Source: Streptomyces aurantiacus JA 4570 (GTDB lineage: Bacteria > Actinomycetota > Actinomycetes > Streptomycetales > Streptomycetaceae). Taken from it: a stretch of 64,000 nt of DNA. How positions within the stretch are numbered: the stretch's first letter is position 1; every line of letters starts with the position of its first letter. Made by a program: the position numbers and the translations under genes. The stretch covers positions 1-64,000 of the forward strand of contig NZ_AOPZ01000019.1 in assembly GCF_000414115.1 (NCBI RefSeq). The letters are read 5' to 3'. Shown here in pieces: positions 44,745 to 54,297 of the stretch. A model generated the notes under the pieces. That model made no database searches and was not told the DNA's origin. It worked only from the letters and a program-made list of their open reading frames with translations.

Positions 44745-45305
44745 ATGACCACAACGCACCCGCAGACGCAGGCGAAGACCCGCCCGTCGACGCACCCGAC
44801 GCACCCGACGCGCACCGAACGCCCCGTCCCGGCCTGGGCCGTTCGCGTCGCCCACGCCATTCCCCTGGTCGTCCTGCCCGTCTGCGTCTGGCGGCTGCCC
44901 ATCCCCTTCGGTTTCCCCATGGGCGGGGAGCGGCTGCCCGAGTCCGTGTGGAACATCCCGTACGTGCTGACGCTCAGCATCCTCTCGGAGCTGCTCGCGC
45001 ACCTCTGCTTCGGCCTCGTCCGCGGCTGGGGCGAGGTCGTGCCGCACTGGGTGCCCCGCCTTCGCGGCCGCCGCATCCCGCCCGCCGCGGTGATCGTCCC
45101 CGCGACCGCCGGCGGCCTCGCCCTCAGCGCGCTCACCGTGCACTGGCTGGTCGGCGCCGTCACCGAGGGACCCGCCGGCTGGCCCTACGCCGAGGGCTGG
45201 AACGTCCTGGCGATGACGGTCAGCGGCCTGCTGACCCTGTGGGGACCGCTGCTGCTGATCCTCACGTACGCGTACTACCGCCGCCGGTGCGCGGGCAGGG
45301 CCTGA
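44745..45305 (+). CDS. Small multispan membrane protein
   Basis: A 186-residue protein with four membrane helices (AVRVAHAIPLVVLPVCVWRL; LTLSILSELLAHLCFGLV; AAVIVPATAGGLALSALTVH; VLAMTVSGLLTLWGPLLLIL). A Thr/Pro/His-rich cytoplasmic N-terminus (TRPSTHPTHPTRTERPVP) precedes them. It resembles a group of uncharacterised Streptomyces membrane proteins with conserved PFGFPMGG between helices 1 and 2. ATG 44745 is the first good start; frame upstream of it is non-coding. It follows the PstS-like gene by 81 bases. Confidence 0.72.
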   Translation: MTTTHPQTQAKTRPSTHPTHPTRTERPVPAWAVRVAHAIPLVVLPVCVWRLPIPFGFPMGGERLPESVWNIPYVLTLSILSELLAHLCFGLVRGWGEVVPHWVPRLRGRRIPPAAVIVPATAGGLALSALTVHWLVGAVTEGPAGWPYAEGWNVLAMTVSGLLTLWGPLLLILTYAYYRRRCAGRA

Positions 45306-45358
45306 GAGCCTGTCTTCGAACCGGAACCCGGGACCGGCGGCGGTGGTACGCGGCCGCG

Positions 45359-46642
45359 CTAGACGAACGAGTTGATCTCGATCGTCTCGTCGCGGCCGGG
45401 GCCCACGCCGATCGCGGAGATCGGGGCGCCGGACATCTCCTCCAGGGCCTTCACATAGCCCTGCGCGTTCTTCGGCAGGTCCGCGAAGGTCTTGGCCTTG
45501 GTGATGTCCTCGGACCAGCCCGGCAGCATCTCGTAGACGGGCTTCGCGTGGTGGAAGTCCGTCTGGCTGTACGGGAGTTCCTCGACGCGCTTGCCGTCGA
45601 TCTCGTACGCGACACAGACCGGGATCTGCTCCCAGCCGGTGAGCACGTCGAGCTTGGTGAGGAAGAAGTCCGTCAGGCCGTTCACGCGGGTCGCGTAGCG
45701 GGCGATCGGGGCGTCGAACCAGCCGCAGCGGCGGTCGCGGCCGGTGGTGACACCGCGCTCGCCGCCGATGGTGCGCAGCGCCTCGCCGTCGGCGTCGAAC
45801 AGCTCCGTCGGGAACGGGCCCGCGCCGACGCGGGTCGTGTACGCCTTCAGGATGCCGATGACGCGGCTGATCTTCGTCGGGCCGACGCCGGTACCCGTGC
45901 AGGCGCCGCCCGCGGTCGGGTTCGACGAGGTGACGAAGGGGTACGTGCCGTGGTCCACGTCCAGGAGCGTGCCCTGGCCGCCCTCGAACAGGACGACCTT
46001 GTCCTGGTCGAGCGCGTCGTTGAGGATCAGCGTGGTGTCGGCGACGTACTGCTTGATGTTCTCGCCGTGCTCCAGGAGCGTCTCGACGATCTGCTCCGCC
46101 TCGATGGCGCGGCGGTTGAACACCTTCGTCAGGAGCTGGTTCTTCTGCTCCAGGGCCGCTTCGACCTTCTGCTTCAGGATCGACTCGTCGTAGAGGTCCT
46201 GGACGCGGATGCCGGTGCGGTTGATCTTGTCGGCGTAGGTCGGGCCGATGCCGCGGCCGGTCGTGCCGATCTTCCGCTTGCCGAGGAAGCGCTCGCCCAC
46301 CTTGTCGACCGTCACGTTGTACGGCGTGATGATGTGCGCGTTTCCGCTGATCAGAAGCTTCGACGTGTCGACGCCGCGCTCGTTGAGCCCGCTCAGCTCG
46401 GAGAGCAGGACCGACGGGTCGACGACGACGCCGTTGCCGATGACCGGGACACAGTCCGGCGAGAGGATCCCGGAAGGGAGGAGATGCAGCGCGTACTTCT
46501 GGTCGCCTACGACAACCGTGTGGCCGGCGTTGTTGCCGCCCTGATAGCGCACTACATAATCCACGGAGCCACCGAGCAGGTCGGTGGCCTTTCCCTTGCC
46601 TTCGTCACCCCACTGAGCACCGAGCAGCACGAGTGCGGGCAC
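45359..46642 (-). CDS. purA: Adenylosuccinate synthetase
   Basis: Joins IMP and aspartate with GTP to make adenylosuccinate, the committed step to AMP. 427 residues, normal length. The GTP loop is [20 protein letters not shown] (usually VD in place of TD). [40 protein letters not shown] and [20 protein letters not shown] are all intact, with [12 protein letters not shown] near the C-terminal third. It stands alone; a hairpin lies in the divergent gap upstream. Confidence 0.97.
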   Translation of the reverse strand: MPALVLLGAQWGDEGKGKATDLLGGSVDYVVRYQGGNNAGHTVVVGDQKYALHLLPSGILSPDCVPVIGNGVVVDPSVLLSELSGLNERGVDTSKLLISGNAHIITPYNVTVDKVGERFLGKRKIGTTGRGIGPTYADKINRTGIRVQDLYDESILKQKVEAALEQKNQLLTKVFNRRAIEAEQIVETLLEHGENIKQYVADTTLILNDALDQDKVVLFEGGQGTLLDVDHGTYPFVTSSNPTAGGACTGTGVGPTKISRVIGILKAYTTRVGAGPFPTELFDADGEALRTIGGERGVTTGRDRRCGWFDAPIARYATRVNGLTDFFLTKLDVLTGWEQIPVCVAYEIDGKRVEELPYSQTDFHHAKPVYEMLPGWSEDITKAKTFADLPKNAQGYVKALEEMSGAPISAIGVGPGRDETIEINSFV

Positions 46643-46746
46643 AGGCGTACACCCCTTCCGGGCGGGGCATGTCCAAGGTCAGGGGCCGCAGCCGGAGGCA
46701 TTGTGCCGCCGGTGTGGGTGTGCCTTGGTTGCCCCGGAATAGACGA

Positions 46747-46774
46747 AGCCCCTGGCGCAATAGCGCAAGGGGCT
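46747..46774. promoter_or_regulatory. 12-bp stem-loop in the purA divergent gap
   Basis: AGCCCCTGGCGC (46747-46758) pairs with GCGCAAGGGGCT (46763-46774), one mismatch, loop AATA. It lies 104 bases upstream of purA and 43 bases upstream of the divergent DagK-like gene. With no T-tract on either strand it is unlikely to be a simple terminator; it may be a leader structure or operator. Confidence 0.45.
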
Positions 46775-46816
46775 CTTGCACAAAGATGCTACCCGAGGAC
46801 TAAAGAAAGGGCGCAC

Positions 46817-47650
46817 GTGTCGGCTCGCGACCAGCTTCTGGTGGTCATCGACCCGGTCGCCCGGCGCACGGACGGGGAGTCCGTACGCATCGCCAAGGAC
46901 GTGCTTGGCGCGGGCGCGGGCGTCAAGCTGTGCCTGCCCGAAGGGCCCGAGGAATTCGCGAAAGCGCTGGTCAAACGCGGTTCTCGGCGGCCGGTGGTAG
47001 TCGGTGACGACCGGGCGCTGCTGCGGGCGGTGGCCGTGCTGCACCGGGAGCGGGCGCTGGCGTCCGCCGTCCTGTCCGTCGTCCCCGTCGGCGCGGCCGC
47101 GTCCGCCGTCCGGCTCGCGCGGGGGCTCGGCGTGCCCGCCGGGGCGGTCGCCGCGGCGCGGGCCGTCCTGGAGGGGACCCCACGGCGGCTCGATCTGCTC
47201 GTGGACGACCGGGACGGGGTGGTGCTCGGGGATGTGCGGATCCCGCCGGTGGGGCCGCAGGACGCCTCGGCCGGCGGGGCGGGCGGGGAGCGGCACGCCT
47301 GGCTGCGGACGTGTCAGTCGCTGGTGCGGACGCTGGGCGCGCGGCCCTCGCGGGTGGTGCCGGGTGGGCCCTCGCGGCTGCGGGTCGAGGCCGACGGGGT
47401 GACCCTCGTCGATCTCGACCAGCCGGTCGAGGGGGTGTCCGTGGTGCCCGGGGGCGGGGGGTTCGCCCGGGTCGAGGTGCATCCGGCTTCCGTCGGGGCG
47501 GAGATCGCGCCCGTGCGGGCGCGGGCCCGCTTGGTGACTGTGTCCGGGCCGGACTTCCGGTACCGCGCCGACGCGGTGGTCACGGGCCCAGTCCGGACCC
47601 GGACGTGGCAGGTTCGGCCGCAGGCTTGGGGGCTTACGTTGCCCGGCTGA
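46817..47650 (+). CDS. Diacylglycerol-kinase-fold protein, probably degenerate
   Basis: A 277-residue protein of the DagK/LCB5 lipid-kinase family. The N-terminal fold is recognisable (LLVVIDPVARRTDGESVRIA; VKLCLPEGPEEF), but the nucleotide motif GGDGT is replaced by VVGDDRALL and the second motif GTGNDFAR by VPVGAAASAVRLARGLGVP. The beta-sandwich C-terminal part remains (SRLRVEADGVTLVDLDQPVE; EVHPASVGAEIAPVRAR). It may have lost kinase activity and act as a binding protein. GTG 46817 has AAAGG six bases upstream. Divergent from purA. Confidence 0.75.
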   Translation: MSARDQLLVVIDPVARRTDGESVRIAKDVLGAGAGVKLCLPEGPEEFAKALVKRGSRRPVVVGDDRALLRAVAVLHRERALASAVLSVVPVGAAASAVRLARGLGVPAGAVAAARAVLEGTPRRLDLLVDDRDGVVLGDVRIPPVGPQDASAGGAGGERHAWLRTCQSLVRTLGARPSRVVPGGPSRLRVEADGVTLVDLDQPVEGVSVVPGGGGFARVEVHPASVGAEIAPVRARARLVTVSGPDFRYRADAVVTGPVRTRTWQVRPQAWGLTLPG

Positions 47651-47677
47651 GCGCAGACGTCACGGGCACCGTCGGCG

Positions 47678-48184
47678 TCAGTTCTGGGGGCCGAAGAGGG
47701 ACTCTCTGTGGGTGCGCCAGCGGGTCATCATGCCTGGGAGTTCCTTCTGGACGAACTCGAAGAACGCGAGGGTCTCCTGGAGGCGGTGGCCCGCCGGGGA
47801 GTCGGGGCCGAGGGCGGCGATGCCGTCCCGCAGGGCCGCCTCCCAGCGCTGGAGCACGGCGTCCCGGTTCGTCACCGCCTCGTACCACTGGTTGCTGTGC
47901 ACCCGGAAGATGTCCCGCCGGGACCCGGGCGCCCGCTCCCGCGTGACCATGTACTGCTGGGTCAGATAGCGCACCGCCCCGGACACCGCAGCCGGGCTGA
48001 CCTGCAGCCGCTCCCCCAGCTCGGCCGAGGTCAGCGCCCCGGACTCGGAGGCGAGCAGCGCGGCGAACACCCGCGCGGGCATCCGCGGCATCCCGGCCCA
48101 CACGAGCTGCGCGGCGAACTGCTCGGTGAAGCGGGAGGCGGCCGCCAGATCCTCCTCGCGCCCCTCGTTCCGTTCCGTGCTCAT
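47678..48184 (-). CDS. MarR/GbsR-type transcriptional regulator
   Basis: A 168-residue winged-helix regulator of the GbsR/MarR type. MPRMPARVFAALLASESGAL and TSAELGERLQVSPAAVSGAV form the HTH, with RYLTQQYMVTRERAPGSRRD as helix and wing; a long C-terminal helical domain follows (HRLQETLAFFEFVQKELPGM). It is divergent from the ABC exporter genes with a perfect palindrome between, the usual layout of a repressor of drug efflux. ATG 48184 has GGAGA nine bases upstream. Confidence 0.85.
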   Translation of the reverse strand: MSTERNEGREEDLAAASRFTEQFAAQLVWAGMPRMPARVFAALLASESGALTSAELGERLQVSPAAVSGAVRYLTQQYMVTRERAPGSRRDIFRVHSNQWYEAVTNRDAVLQRWEAALRDGIAALGPDSPAGHRLQETLAFFEFVQKELPGMMTRWRTHRESLFGPQN

Positions 48185-48261
48185 CCGTAGATCATCTCCC
48201 CGGCTCTCCCCGCTCGTCCTGCTCGTCCCGGCACACACCCGAGTTTATGCGATTCCTTAAC

Positions 48262-48277
48262 TTCACAAATTTGTGAA
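48262..48277. promoter_or_regulatory. Perfect 16-bp palindrome between repressor and ABC exporter
   Basis: TTCACAAATTTGTGAA is fully symmetric and AT-rich in a GC-rich genome. It lies 21 bases upstream of the exporter start and 78 bases upstream of the repressor start, so one bound dimer could shut off both promoters. The MarR/GbsR protein is the likely ligand. Confidence 0.72.
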
Positions 48278-48297
48278 ACCAGCGTACGTTCAAAAAC

Positions 48298-49185
48298 ATG
48301 ACGAAGGCACTCACCGTCTCCGGGCTGCACAAGTCGTTCGGCCGGACGCACGCGCTCGACGGCCTCGATCTCGACGTCGAGCGCGGCGAGGTCCACGGAT
48401 TCCTCGGGCCCAACGGTTCGGGCAAGTCCACAACCATCCGCGTCCTGCTCGGCCTGCTGCGCGCCGACTCCGGCGCCGCCCAGCTCCTCGGCAGGGACCC
48501 GTGGCACGACGCGGTCGAACTGCACCGGCACCTCGCGTACGTACCGGGCGACGTCACCCTGTGGCGCAACCTGTCCGGCGGCGAAGTCATCGACCTCTAC
48601 GGCAAGTTGAGAGGCGGCCTCGACAAGCGGCGGCGCGCCGACCTCATCGGGCGGTTCGAGCTTGACCCGACCAAGAAGGGCCGCGCCTACTCCAAGGGCA
48701 ACCGCCAGAAGGTCGCCCTGGTCGCCGCGTTCGCCTCCGACGTCGAGCTGCTGATCCTGGACGAGCCGACGTCCGGCCTGGACCCGCTGATGGAGGAGGT
48801 CTTCCAGGGCTGCGTCGAGGACGCGCGCCGCGCGGGCCGCACCATCCTGCTGTCCTCGCACATCCTCAGCGAGGTGGAGAGCCTCTGCGACCGCGTCAGC
48901 ATCATCCGCAAGGGCCGCACCGTCGAGTCCGGCTCACTGGCCGACCTGCGCCACCTCACCCGCACCAGCGTCCGCGCCGAACTCGCGGGCGCGCCCAACG
49001 GCCTCTCCCGCCTGTCCGGCGTGCACGACCTGGAGATCGACGGCCGCCGCGTGGCGCTCCAGGTCGACACCGACAAGCTGGACGCCGTCCTGCGCGCGCT
49101 CACCGAGTCCGGCGTACGCACCCTCAACAGCACCCCGCCCACCCTGGAGGAACTGTTCCTGCGGCACTACCAGGAGGAGGCATGA
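48298..49185 (+). CDS. ABC transporter ATP-binding protein (drug exporter)
   Basis: A 295-residue ATPase. Walker A is [20 protein letters not shown], the signature region is [17 protein letters not shown] (KGNRQK replaces the usual SGGQ, as in the polyketide-antibiotic exporter group), Walker B is [19 protein letters not shown] and the H-loop is LLSSHILSE. The C-terminal 80 residues form the regulatory extension ([20 protein letters not shown]). The permease gene starts inside its stop (ATGA). It energises export of an antibiotic or lipid-like drug. Confidence 0.92.
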   Translation: MTKALTVSGLHKSFGRTHALDGLDLDVERGEVHGFLGPNGSGKSTTIRVLLGLLRADSGAAQLLGRDPWHDAVELHRHLAYVPGDVTLWRNLSGGEVIDLYGKLRGGLDKRRRADLIGRFELDPTKKGRAYSKGNRQKVALVAAFASDVELLILDEPTSGLDPLMEEVFQGCVEDARRAGRTILLSSHILSEVESLCDRVSIIRKGRTVESGSLADLRHLTRTSVRAELAGAPNGLSRLSGVHDLEIDGRRVALQVDTDKLDAVLRALTESGVRTLNSTPPTLEELFLRHYQEEA

Positions 49186-50744
49186 CCGGCACCCGGCCCC
49201 TGCTGGGCCTGGCCCTGCGCCGGGACCGCGTCATCATCCCGGTGTGGCTCGCCGTCATCGCGCTGATGGTCCTGAGCATGCCGAACACCCTGAAGGAGGT
49301 GTACGGCACCGCGGCCCAGCGCGCCGACCTGATGGACTCGCTGGCCACCAACGCCTCCCTGCGCGCCCTCTACGGCCCGCTGTTCGACCAGTCCGTCGGC
49401 GGCCTCACCGCCTGGCGCGCCGGCACCTTCGCCGGGGTGCTCGCGGCCGTGATGAGCCTCGTGATCGTCGTACGGCACACGCGCGAGGAGGAGGAGTCGG
49501 GCCGCCAGGAGATGATCTCCTCCGCCATGGTCGGCCGCCGCGCGCCGCTGACCTCCGCGCTGCTCACCGCGCTCGCCGCGAACGCGCTCCTCGGCCTGCT
49601 CGTGGCCGCCGGACTCGCGGGCCAGGGCGCCGCGGGCGCGCTGGCGCTCGGCGCCGGCATCGCCTGCGTGGGCATGGTGTTCGCCACGATGGCGGCGATC
49701 GTCGCCCAGTTCACGGAGAGCGCCCGGCTCGCCAAGGGCCTCACCTCGGCGCTGCTCGGCGCCGCGTTCGTGCTGCGCGCGGCCGGCGACTCGGCGACGG
49801 CCGACGGCTCCTCGCCGCTCACGTGGCTTTCGCCGGTGGGCTGGCTGGAGAACCTGCGGTCGTTCGGCGACGAGCGGTGGTGGGTGCTGCTGCTGTTCGC
49901 GGGCGCCGTCGGCGTCCAGAGCGTGGCCGCGTACGAACTCGCCGGACAGCGCGACGTCGGCATGGGCTTCCTGCCGTCCCGGCCGGGCCCCGCGCGCGGC
50001 GGGCTCGGCACGGCGGGCGCGCTGGCCTGGCGGCTGCAGCGCGGTGCCGTCGTCGGCTGGAGCCTCGGCTTCCTGGCCGCGGGCGTCGTCTTCGGCGGCA
50101 TGACGGAGGGCGCCACCGACCTGGTCGGCGACAACGACAACACGCGCCAGATCTTCGAGCGCATGGGCGGCCAGACCGGGCTCACCGACGCCTTCCTCGC
50201 CGCGATCGTCGGCCTCATCGGCATGGTCGGCGCGCTCTACATCGTCGCCTCGGTGCTTCGGCTGCACGGGGAGGAGACCTCGGGGCGCGCCGAGCCGGTC
50301 CTCGCGAACGCGGTCGGCAGGCTCCGCTGGGCGGCGGGCCACCTCGTCGTCGCCTTCGCGGGCGCCGCGCTGATCATGCTGCTCGCGGCCTGCGGTCTCG
50401 CCCTCGGGTACGGGAAGGACGTCGGCCCCGTCGTCGGTGCCTGCCTGGTCCAGCTCCCCGCGATCTGGCTGATCGGCTCGCTGGCCGTGCTGCTCCACGG
50501 CGTCTCGCCCCAACTGGCCGTATCCGCCTGGGGAGCCGCGGGCCTGGCCCTGCTCATCGGCTGGATCGGCCCCGCCCTGGACGTACCGCAGCCCGTGCTG
50601 AACCTGTCGCCGTTCTCCCACCTGCCGAAGCTGCCGGGATCGGACATGACGTGGAGCCCGGTGCTGCTGCTCACGGGGCTCGCGGTGGTGTTCACGGCGA
50701 CCGGCCTCGCGGGGCTGCGCAGGCGGGACATGGCGGCGGGCTGA
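49182..50744 (+). CDS. ABC transporter permease (polyketide-antibiotic exporter type)
   Basis: A 520-residue permease with about 12 membrane helices, arranged as two halves of six ([39 protein letters not shown]; later [40 protein letters not shown]). The conserved [20 protein letters not shown] loop and [20 protein letters not shown] in the second half are signatures of the exporter family. It overlaps the ATPase gene by four bases. The substrate is unknown; repression by the divergent regulator suggests drug-induced expression. Confidence 0.9.
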   Translation: MTGTRPLLGLALRRDRVIIPVWLAVIALMVLSMPNTLKEVYGTAAQRADLMDSLATNASLRALYGPLFDQSVGGLTAWRAGTFAGVLAAVMSLVIVVRHTREEEESGRQEMISSAMVGRRAPLTSALLTALAANALLGLLVAAGLAGQGAAGALALGAGIACVGMVFATMAAIVAQFTESARLAKGLTSALLGAAFVLRAAGDSATADGSSPLTWLSPVGWLENLRSFGDERWWVLLLFAGAVGVQSVAAYELAGQRDVGMGFLPSRPGPARGGLGTAGALAWRLQRGAVVGWSLGFLAAGVVFGGMTEGATDLVGDNDNTRQIFERMGGQTGLTDAFLAAIVGLIGMVGALYIVASVLRLHGEETSGRAEPVLANAVGRLRWAAGHLVVAFAGAALIMLLAACGLALGYGKDVGPVVGACLVQLPAIWLIGSLAVLLHGVSPQLAVSAWGAAGLALLIGWIGPALDVPQPVLNLSPFSHLPKLPGSDMTWSPVLLLTGLAVVFTATGLAGLRRRDMAAG

Positions 50745-50751
50745 GAGCCTG

Positions 50752-51978
50752 TCAGCACTCGACGAGCAGCTCCCCCAGGCCCCGGATCACGAAGTTCGGC
50801 TTGCGCGTCGGCTTCGCCGCGAGCCGCAGGTCCGGGGCCCGGCGCAGCAACGCCCCGAGCGAGGCGGCGAGTTCGATCCGGGCGAGCGGCGCGCCGACGC
50901 AGTAGTGGATGCCCGCGCTGAAGGAGATGTGCGGGTTGTCGGCGCGGGCCAGGTCCAGGGTGTCGGGGGCGGCGAACACGGCCGGGTCCCGGTTGGCGGA
51001 GCCGAAGAGCAGCGCGACCTCGCTGCCGCGCGGGATCCGGGTGCCGCCGACCTCGATGTCGTCGAGCACCCACCGCTCGAAGAGCTGGAGCGGCGTGTCG
51101 AAGCGCAGCAACTCCTCCACGGCGGTGGGCAGCAGCTTCTCGGGGTCCGCGCGCAGGGCGGCGAGCTGTTCGGGATGGCTGAAGAGAGCGTTCCACCCAT
51201 TGGCGGTGGAGTTGACGGTGGCCTCGTGGCCCGCGTTCAGGAGCAGCACGCAGGTCGAGATCATCTCCTGCTCGCTGAGCCGGTCGCCCTCGTCGTGGCC
51301 GGTGCCCTCGTCGTGGGCGGCGATGAGGGCGCTGATCAGGTCGTCGCCGGGCTCCCTGCGCCGAGCGGCGATCAACTCCCTTAGGTACGAGGAGAATTCG
51401 ACCGACGCGTGCACGGCCCGGGCCGCCGTCTCCTCCCCCGGGTTCAGCTCGTACATCCCGCAGATGTCCGCCGACCAGGGCCGCAGCGGCCCCCGGTCCG
51501 CCTCCGGGATGCCCAGCATCTCGGCGATCACCGCGACGGGCAGCGGCTCGGCCACCCGCGCCACCAGGTCCCCGCCCCCGTCGGCCACGAGCCCCCGCAC
51601 CAGCTCGTCCGCGAGGCCCTCGACGTACGGGCGAAGCCGCTCGACCGTGCGGGGCGTGAACGCCTTCGCCACCAGGCGCCGGACGCGGGTGTGCGCCGGT
51701 GCCTCCAGGTCGAGCATGCCGTGGTCGTTCAGGACGTGGAACGGCTCGTGCTCGGGCGGCGGGGCCTGGCGGCCGAACTCCTCGTGGCTGTACCGGTGCA
51801 GATAGGTGCGGCCGAGCCGCCGGTCCCGCAGCAGCGCCGCGACGTCCGCGTGGTGCGGGATCAGGTACTGGTCGCTCGGCGCGTAGTGGTGCACGCGGCC
51901 GGCGGCGCGCAGCGCGGCGTACGCGGGATAGGGGTCCGCCACGAACGCGGGCGACCAGGGGTCGAAGGGGGCGTCCAT
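50752..51978 (-). CDS. Cytochrome P450
   Basis: A 408-residue soluble P450, normal bacterial length. The heme ligand Cys is in FSAGIHYCVGAPLARIELA; the ExxR motif is EELLRFDTPLQ; the I-helix oxygen motif reads LLNAGHEATVN (Ala-Gly-His-Glu-Ala rather than the common AGHETT). DHGMLDLEAPAHTRVRRLVA is the conserved C-helix. It needs ferredoxin partners not encoded here. The substrate is unknown; it is close to the ABC exporter but transcribed toward it. Confidence 0.93.
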   Translation of the reverse strand: MDAPFDPWSPAFVADPYPAYAALRAAGRVHHYAPSDQYLIPHHADVAALLRDRRLGRTYLHRYSHEEFGRQAPPPEHEPFHVLNDHGMLDLEAPAHTRVRRLVAKAFTPRTVERLRPYVEGLADELVRGLVADGGGDLVARVAEPLPVAVIAEMLGIPEADRGPLRPWSADICGMYELNPGEETAARAVHASVEFSSYLRELIAARRREPGDDLISALIAAHDEGTGHDEGDRLSEQEMISTCVLLLNAGHEATVNSTANGWNALFSHPEQLAALRADPEKLLPTAVEELLRFDTPLQLFERWVLDDIEVGGTRIPRGSEVALLFGSANRDPAVFAAPDTLDLARADNPHISFSAGIHYCVGAPLARIELAASLGALLRRAPDLRLAAKPTRKPNFVIRGLGELLVEC

Positions 51979-52034
51979 GAAGGGACGTTAGCCCCGCCCG
52001 CCCGGCCTGACCAGCCCCGCCCGCCCAGCCCCGC

Positions 52035-52715
52035 TCAGCCCGGCGTGACCAGCCGTGCCTCGTACGCGAACACGGCGGCCTGGGTGCGGTCGCGCAGGCC
52101 GAGCTTCACCAGGACCCGGCTGACGTGCGTCTTGATCGTGGACTCGGCGACGACGAGCCGCGCGGCGATCTCGGCGTTCGAAAGACCCTGCGCGATGAGC
52201 ACCAGGACCTCCGTCTCGCGCTCGGTCAGCTCCCCGTACTGGGCCCGCGCCTGCGCGGACGCCATGAGCCGCGGGTTGTCCGACAGCTTCGAGAACTCCG
52301 TGATCAGGCGGCGCGTCACGCTCGGCGCGAGCAGGGCCTCACCGGCGGCCACCACGCGTACGCCGTCGGCGAGCTGCCGGGCCGAGGCGTCCTTGAGCAG
52401 GAAGCCGGACGCGCCCGCGCGCAGCGCCTGGTACACGTACTCGTCCAGGTCGAACGTCGTCAGGACAAGCACCTTCGTCTCGACCAACGCGTCCGCGACG
52501 ATCTCGCGGGTCGCTTCGATGCCGTTCATCTCGGGCATGCGGATGTCCATCAGGACGACGTCCGGGGCGAGTTCGCGCACCCGCCGGACGGCTTCGAGGC
52601 CGTTCACCGCCTCGCCGACGACCTCGATCTCCGGCATGGCGTTCAGCAGGACGGAGAAGCCCTCGCGGACCATCATCTGGTCGTCGGCGATCAGGACACG
52701 GATGGTGCGGGTCAT
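52035..52715 (-). CDS. NarL-type response regulator
   Basis: A 226-residue regulator. Receiver: acidic pair in VLIADDQMMVREGF, phospho-Asp in DVVLMDIRMPEMNG, Thr in LVLTTFDLDEYV, Lys in GFLLKDASA. C-terminal LuxR HTH: LTERETEVLVLIAQGLSNAE then AARLVVAESTIKTHVSRVLV. Its ATG overlaps the kinase stop (ATGA), so the pair is coupled, kinase first. The target genes are not known. Confidence 0.93.
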   Translation of the reverse strand: MTRTIRVLIADDQMMVREGFSVLLNAMPEIEVVGEAVNGLEAVRRVRELAPDVVLMDIRMPEMNGIEATREIVADALVETKVLVLTTFDLDEYVYQALRAGASGFLLKDASARQLADGVRVVAAGEALLAPSVTRRLITEFSKLSDNPRLMASAQARAQYGELTERETEVLVLIAQGLSNAEIAARLVVAESTIKTHVSRVLVKLGLRDRTQAAVFAYEARLVTPG

Positions 52716-54076
52716 GCGGTGTCGCCTCCGGCGGGCTTGTCGTGCTTGGCCAGGGAGAGGGTCTTCGTGGCGTCCGCCGCCGCGGGAGGCTCCACCGGCA
52801 CCGGCAGGAACACCGTCACCTCGTACCCGCCGTCGGCGGTCGGCTCCGCCGTCATCTCGCCGTCCAGCATCGTCACACGTTCCCGCATGCCGGTGATGCC
52901 GTGCCCGGCCCCCGGCGACGGCTTCGCCAACCCGGTCGCGGGACCGTTCACGATACGCAGCCCGAGGCCGCCGAGCACATAGCCGATCTCCACCCGTGCC
53001 GTCGCGCCCGGCGCGTGCCGCAGGCTGTTGCTGAGGGCCTCCTGCACGATGCGGTACGCCGACAGCTCCACGCCCTGCGGCAGCTCCCGCACCGCGCCGG
53101 TGACGACCTTCTCCACGTCCAGGCCGGTGTCGCGCACGTTGTCGAGCAGCCGGCCGATGTCGGCGAGGGTCGGCTGCGGGGCGTCGGGGGCCTCGTAGTC
53201 CTCCGCGCGTACGACACCGAGGACGCGGCGCAGCTCGGTCAGGGCGATCACGGCGTTCTCCCGGATCGTCGCGAACGCCTGCTCCAGCTCGGGCGGCGGG
53301 TTCTCGACACGGTACGGAGCGGCCTCCGCCTGGATGGCGACCACCGACATGTGGTGCGCCACGACGTCGTGCAGCTCACGGGCGATGTTGGTGCGCTCCT
53401 CGAGCAGCGTGCGCTTGTCCCGCTCGACGGCGGTGACCGTGCGTTCGGCGGCGACCTCGCGGCGGGTGTTGCGGTTGACGGTGACCAGGGTGACCAGGGC
53501 GACGCAGATGCCGCTGAACACCAGCATGGGCCCGGTGTTGGTGGCGTAGCGCGAGCCCGCCCCCTCCGCGACGACCGAGAACACGGCCGTGAGCACCCAC
53601 AGCCAGGCCGCCGTGCGCGGCCGGGTGCGCGCCGCCACCACCACCATGACCGCGGTGTGGCCCGTGAGGGAGCCCGACGTCCACGGATAGTCGGTGCCGT
53701 CGCCCGCGGCCGCCGTGACGAGGGCGAGGCCCAGGGACAGCCACCAGGCGAGCACCGGGCGCACCAGCGTCACCGCCACCGCGGCCGCCGGACCGAGCCC
53801 CAGAATGATCTTTGTGAGGTCGCTGGTGCCGGTTCCGAGGGGGGTCTCCGTGTACGCGACGGCGAAGGTGAGCAGGGCCATCGCGAGCACCACGGCGTGC
53901 GGGAACCAGATCGCGTACCTGCGCAGCCGCTTCGGCACCCACTGCAGTGGCGCGGCGTCCGCGCTCAGCGGGGGCAGGGGGCGGTAGGCGAAGGCGTCGT
54001 GGAAGAGGTCCGTGCGCAGGCCCTGGAGGGCGTTCTGCGCGAGGTGGAACTCCGGGCTGCGCGGTTTCTCGGTCAC
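52712..54076 (-). CDS. Membrane sensor histidine kinase (HisKA_3)
   Basis: A 454-residue kinase with about six membrane helices in the first 200 residues (AIWFPHAVVLAMALLTFAVA; IILGLGPAAAVAVTLVRPVL; TAAWLWVLTAVFSVVAEG; LVFSGICVALVTLVTVN). HisKA_3 follows with RTNIARELHDVVAHHMSVVA, where the first His is phosphorylated. HATPase motifs are VQEALSNSLRHAPG, LRIVNGPATG and GHGITGMRERVTMLDGEM. The pair resembles the widespread DesK-like systems of Streptomyces. The signal is unknown. Confidence 0.92.
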   Translation of the reverse strand: MTEKPRSPEFHLAQNALQGLRTDLFHDAFAYRPLPPLSADAAPLQWVPKRLRRYAIWFPHAVVLAMALLTFAVAYTETPLGTGTSDLTKIILGLGPAAAVAVTLVRPVLAWWLSLGLALVTAAAGDGTDYPWTSGSLTGHTAVMVVVAARTRPRTAAWLWVLTAVFSVVAEGAGSRYATNTGPMLVFSGICVALVTLVTVNRNTRREVAAERTVTAVERDKRTLLEERTNIARELHDVVAHHMSVVAIQAEAAPYRVENPPPELEQAFATIRENAVIALTELRRVLGVVRAEDYEAPDAPQPTLADIGRLLDNVRDTGLDVEKVVTGAVRELPQGVELSAYRIVQEALSNSLRHAPGATARVEIGYVLGGLGLRIVNGPATGLAKPSPGAGHGITGMRERVTMLDGEMTAEPTADGGYEVTVFLPVPVEPPAAADATKTLSLAKHDKPAGGDTA

Positions 54077-54157
54077 GCGGTAGACGGTACGGGCCGGGGG
54101 CCGCGGGTCGCGTCCCCTCCGGGACGGGTTGTGCGGGGTCCGTCGCAGGTACTACGC

Positions 54158-54277
54158 GGGGCCCTGCCGGGGGGCTCCCCAACCCCGCCCCTTCCCGAAC
54201 TGGGGCTCCGCCCCACAGGGGGCGGCAGCCCCCTGGTTACGGGAAGGGGCGGGTTGGGGAGGCCACCGGCAGGGCCC
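54158..54277. repeat. Composite palindromic repeat, copy C (longest)
   Basis: The left arm (54158-54197) begins GGGGCCCTGCCGG and ends CCGCCCCTTCCCG; the right arm (54240-54277) begins CGGGAAGGGGCGGGTTGGGG and ends CGGCAGGGCCC. About 38 bases pair with few mismatches around a centre that folds again (GGGGCTCCGCCCC). Here it lies between divergent genes (the kinase and the DUF3151 gene), so it is not positioned as a terminator for either. Confidence 0.8.
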
Positions 54278-54297
54278 GCATGGAGCAGACTTGGCCC

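Noticed and set aside
43778..47650. A 1290-codon open frame on the plus strand, and others of 900-1000 codons at 29837-32578 (+) and 11161-14226 (-)
   Set aside because: They lie across or opposite well-supported genes and are Arg/Pro/Gly-rich without domains. Long shadow frames are expected where the third codon position is almost always G or C.
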